A stretch of 64,000 nt of DNA from NCBI RefSeq assembly GCF_001886815.1, contig NZ_CP018099.1, forward strand, positions 4,586,501 to 4,650,500, read 5' to 3'. Both the position numbers and the translations under genes were made by a program. This stretch comes from Caldithrix abyssi DSM 13497. Lineage in GTDB: Bacteria; Calditrichota; Calditrichia; Calditrichales; Calditrichaceae. The notes under the pieces were generated by a model. That model did no database searches, was not told the origin of the DNA, and was given only the letters and a program-made list of their open reading frames with translations. Positions 62,057 to 64,000 of this stretch are shown here, one piece after another; positions within the stretch are counted from its first letter, which is position 1, and every line of letters begins with the position of its first letter.

Positions 62057-63970
62057 TTATTGTTGATTTTTGTTTTTTGGATGCCACTCGCTGCTTTTGG
62101 TCAATATGTTTTCCATTCGGCGCACCAGCTTGTGCGGGTCATTCAAATAGCCTTCCATCAGCAGCGCGGCTTCAAACAATTGTTCGGTGGCTTCGTCGAT
62201 AAACGGATCTTTGGGATCGTTCTTGTAAATGTGTAGCAAATTGCGAATTAATTTATGATCTTTGTTGACTTCAAAGATCTTTTTAGGAATGCTGGTGTCT
62301 TTATTGATGATTTGCATGATCTTTTGCATCTGAGAGGTTACCTGACCGTCCGGATTGACCAGGCAGGAGGGGCTGTCTTTCAGGCGTTTGGATTCGCGCA
62401 CTTCGGTGACACGGTCGCCCAGGATATCGCGCATTTTGTCCAGCAGTTTTTGAAAGACTTTTTCTTCGCCTTTGCTCAGCTCTTCCACTGGTTCTTCGTC
62501 TTTAATTACGTCTTCAAATTTTTCCAGTTTAGCCAGGTCGGCGTGTTCGACGGCCACAAAGGTGTAGTCGTTTTTGTACTTATTCAGTCCGGTAATGACA
62601 AACTCATCCACCGGATCGTACATGTAAAGCACCTCGATGCCCTTGCGTTTAAATATTTCCAGATGCGGATCCGTTTCCAGGGCCTCGCGGCTGGCGCCGG
62701 TGATGTAGTAAATTTCTTTTTGACCTTCTTTGGCGCGTGAAACATATTCGGCAAACGATGTCAGTTCGCCTTCTTTTTCCAGCGCCGACGAGTCAAAACG
62801 CAGGAGTTCGGCAAATTTTTCCTGATTGCTGTAGTCCTGATATCCCAGTTTAAAGATTTTGCCGTGTTCATTCCAGAAGGTCTTGTACTTTTCCGGTTCG
62901 TTTTTGGCCATTTTTTCCAGATGGGAAAGGATCTGTTTGACCAGCACCTGTTTGATTTTCAACACCACGCGATTTTCCTGCAGAGTTTCGCGCGAGATGT
63001 TTAAAGGAATGTCCGGCGAATCCACCATGCCTTTCACAAAGCCCAGGTATTCGGGGATGATGTCGGAGAATTTGTGCTGGATCAAAACGCCGCGTACGTA
63101 CAGGTCGAGCCCGATGTCTTCTTTAGTCAGTCCGAAAACATTGTAATTTTTTTGCGGGATGAACATGATGCTGTAAAACTGAACGGGCGCGTCCACCGCC
63201 ACATGAATGGTTTCCAGCGGCGGCTCCGGATCGTAAGTCAAAAATTTGTAGAATTCTTCGTACTGTTCTTTTTTGATGCTCGACTTCGGTTCGCGCCAGA
63301 TGGCCCGGATGGTGTTGACCTTTTCGCCGTTTACTTTAATATCGAAATTGATGAAGTTGGAATGCTTTTTAATGATCTCTTTAACGCGCCAGTCTTCGGC
63401 AAATTCTTTGGCGTCTTCTTTTAAATAGACGGTAATGGCGGTGCCGCGTTTGGGCGTCTCTTCCAATTCCATCACTTTAAAACTGCCCTTTCCTTCGGAT
63501 ATCCATTTAACAGCCGGTTCGTCTTTCAAGTACGATTTGCTGACAATTTCCACACGCTCGGCCACCATAAATACGGAGTAAAATCCCACGCCAAACTTAC
63601 CGATGATGTTGGCCATCTCCTGCGGTTTGGCTTCTTTTGACAGACGTTCGAGAAAATCAGCCGTACCCGATTTGGCAATGGTTCCAATATTTTTAACGAT
63701 TTCGTCGCGCGTCATGCCAATGCCGGTGTCGCTGATTTTCAGCCATTTTTTGTCTTTATCCAGTTCGATGTTGATCTCCAGCGGCAGATCTTTGTCCGCC
63801 ACTTCGCTGCCGCGCGTAAGCTCAAAGCGCACCTTGTCCAGGGCGTCAGAAGCGTTTGAAATTAGCTCGCGCAAAAAGATTTCACGGTTGGTGTAGAGAG
63901 AGTGTACCAGAATATCCAAAAGCTGATTGACTTCTGCCTTGAATTTGTACGTTTTTGCCTGATCTGCCAT
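62057..63970 (-). CDS. htpG: Hsp90-family chaperone HtpG
   Basis: 637 residues, complete. ATP-dependent cytosolic chaperone. N-terminal GHKL ATPase: NREIFLRELISNASDALDK near 28-46, SDTGIGMTRDE near 80-90, GKFGVGFYSVFMVA near 122-135. Middle domain LYVRGVLIQ and SPDIPLNISRETLQ near 315-335. C-terminal dimerisation domain with LFEAALLMEGYL. Start supported by AAGGAGACGAAG close to the window edge. Confidence 0.97.
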   Translation of the reverse strand: MADQAKTYKFKAEVNQLLDILVHSLYTNREIFLRELISNASDALDKVRFELTRGSEVADKDLPLEINIELDKDKKWLKISDTGIGMTRDEIVKNIGTIAKSGTADFLERLSKEAKPQEMANIIGKFGVGFYSVFMVAERVEIVSKSYLKDEPAVKWISEGKGSFKVMELEETPKRGTAITVYLKEDAKEFAEDWRVKEIIKKHSNFINFDIKVNGEKVNTIRAIWREPKSSIKKEQYEEFYKFLTYDPEPPLETIHVAVDAPVQFYSIMFIPQKNYNVFGLTKEDIGLDLYVRGVLIQHKFSDIIPEYLGFVKGMVDSPDIPLNISRETLQENRVVLKIKQVLVKQILSHLEKMAKNEPEKYKTFWNEHGKIFKLGYQDYSNQEKFAELLRFDSSALEKEGELTSFAEYVSRAKEGQKEIYYITGASREALETDPHLEIFKRKGIEVLYMYDPVDEFVITGLNKYKNDYTFVAVEHADLAKLEKFEDVIKDEEPVEELSKGEEKVFQKLLDKMRDILGDRVTEVRESKRLKDSPSCLVNPDGQVTSQMQKIMQIINKDTSIPKKIFEVNKDHKLIRNLLHIYKNDPKDPFIDEATEQLFEAALLMEGYLNDPHKLVRRMENILTKSSEWHPKNKNQQ

Positions 63971-64000
63971 CTTCGTCTCCTTAATATAATTTTAGTTCCG

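Overview
The window looks like chromosome of a Gram-negative, probably thermophilic bacterium of the Calditrichota / Fibrobacterota-Chlorobiota-Bacteroidota side of the tree; a Caldithrix-like organism is my best guess (inference, no search was run). Evidence: five or six secreted proteins end in the type IX secretion (T9SS) sorting domain with the NFPNPFNP-type motif; a PorX-type response regulator fused to a PglZ domain is present; outer-membrane beta-barrels of PorV/PorQ type occur; and a two-CXXC protein disulfide oxidoreductase typical of thermophiles sits in a thiol-redox cluster. No rRNA, tRNA or CRISPR array was seen.

Layout. 1-2713: one secreted T9SS cargo gene (minus) flanked by GC-rich REP-like palindromes. 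2714-6528: riboflavin operon ribD-ribE-ribBA-ribH, with a 174-bp MITE-like element between ribE and ribBA. 6557-12607: secreted beta-propeller protein, recN, an unknown gene and an Mrp/ApbC ATPase. 12795-13607: an orphan cas6. 13820-16648: secreted tripeptidyl-peptidase-II-like subtilase. 16665-21186: PTS block (IIC, IID, HPr, enzyme I, without IIA/IIB) followed by a phosphoglucose/phosphomannose isomerase. 21261-24499: metK, upp and an unknown protein. 24508-29960 (minus): DprA-like protein, HD hydrolase, a pair of M16 proteases (one active, one lacking the zinc site), then TlpA/PDO/thioredoxin. 30190-34497: three secreted proteins, including a compositionally mosaic lamin-tail protein, a dockerin-like protein without a sorting domain, and a neighbour with a sorting domain. 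34598-35989 (minus): MmgE/PrpD. 36372-46910: RNA methyltransferase, porX, then a tightly packed run tonB-like/exbB/exbD/homoserine dehydrogenase/FAH/mazG/histidine kinase/sigma-54 activator, followed by a strong -24/-12 promoter driving two small genes and a micro-ORF. 47011-59425 (minus): cell-surface cluster with a 5'-nucleotidase-like protein, two outer-membrane barrels (one with a ComEA-like helix-hairpin-helix head), a PorV-like protein and two very large OB-fold/lamin-tail secreted proteins. 59737-61744: intact IS1182-like element. 62057-63970 (minus): htpG.

Most noteworthy. (i) A self-contained sigma-54 switch: activator gene, two 15-bp palindromes spaced 32 bp centre to centre, a consensus -24/-12 promoter and a target operon of unknown function. 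(ii) A possible dockerin/cohesin-like surface pair in which only one partner carries the T9SS sorting signal. (iii) A cas6 gene without CRISPR partners, followed by a strong hairpin. (iv) A MITE that shares its ends with the IS1182-like element and carries a REP-like palindrome, while the full IS abuts another such palindrome. (v) A secreted protein whose gene changes abruptly in base composition between domains.
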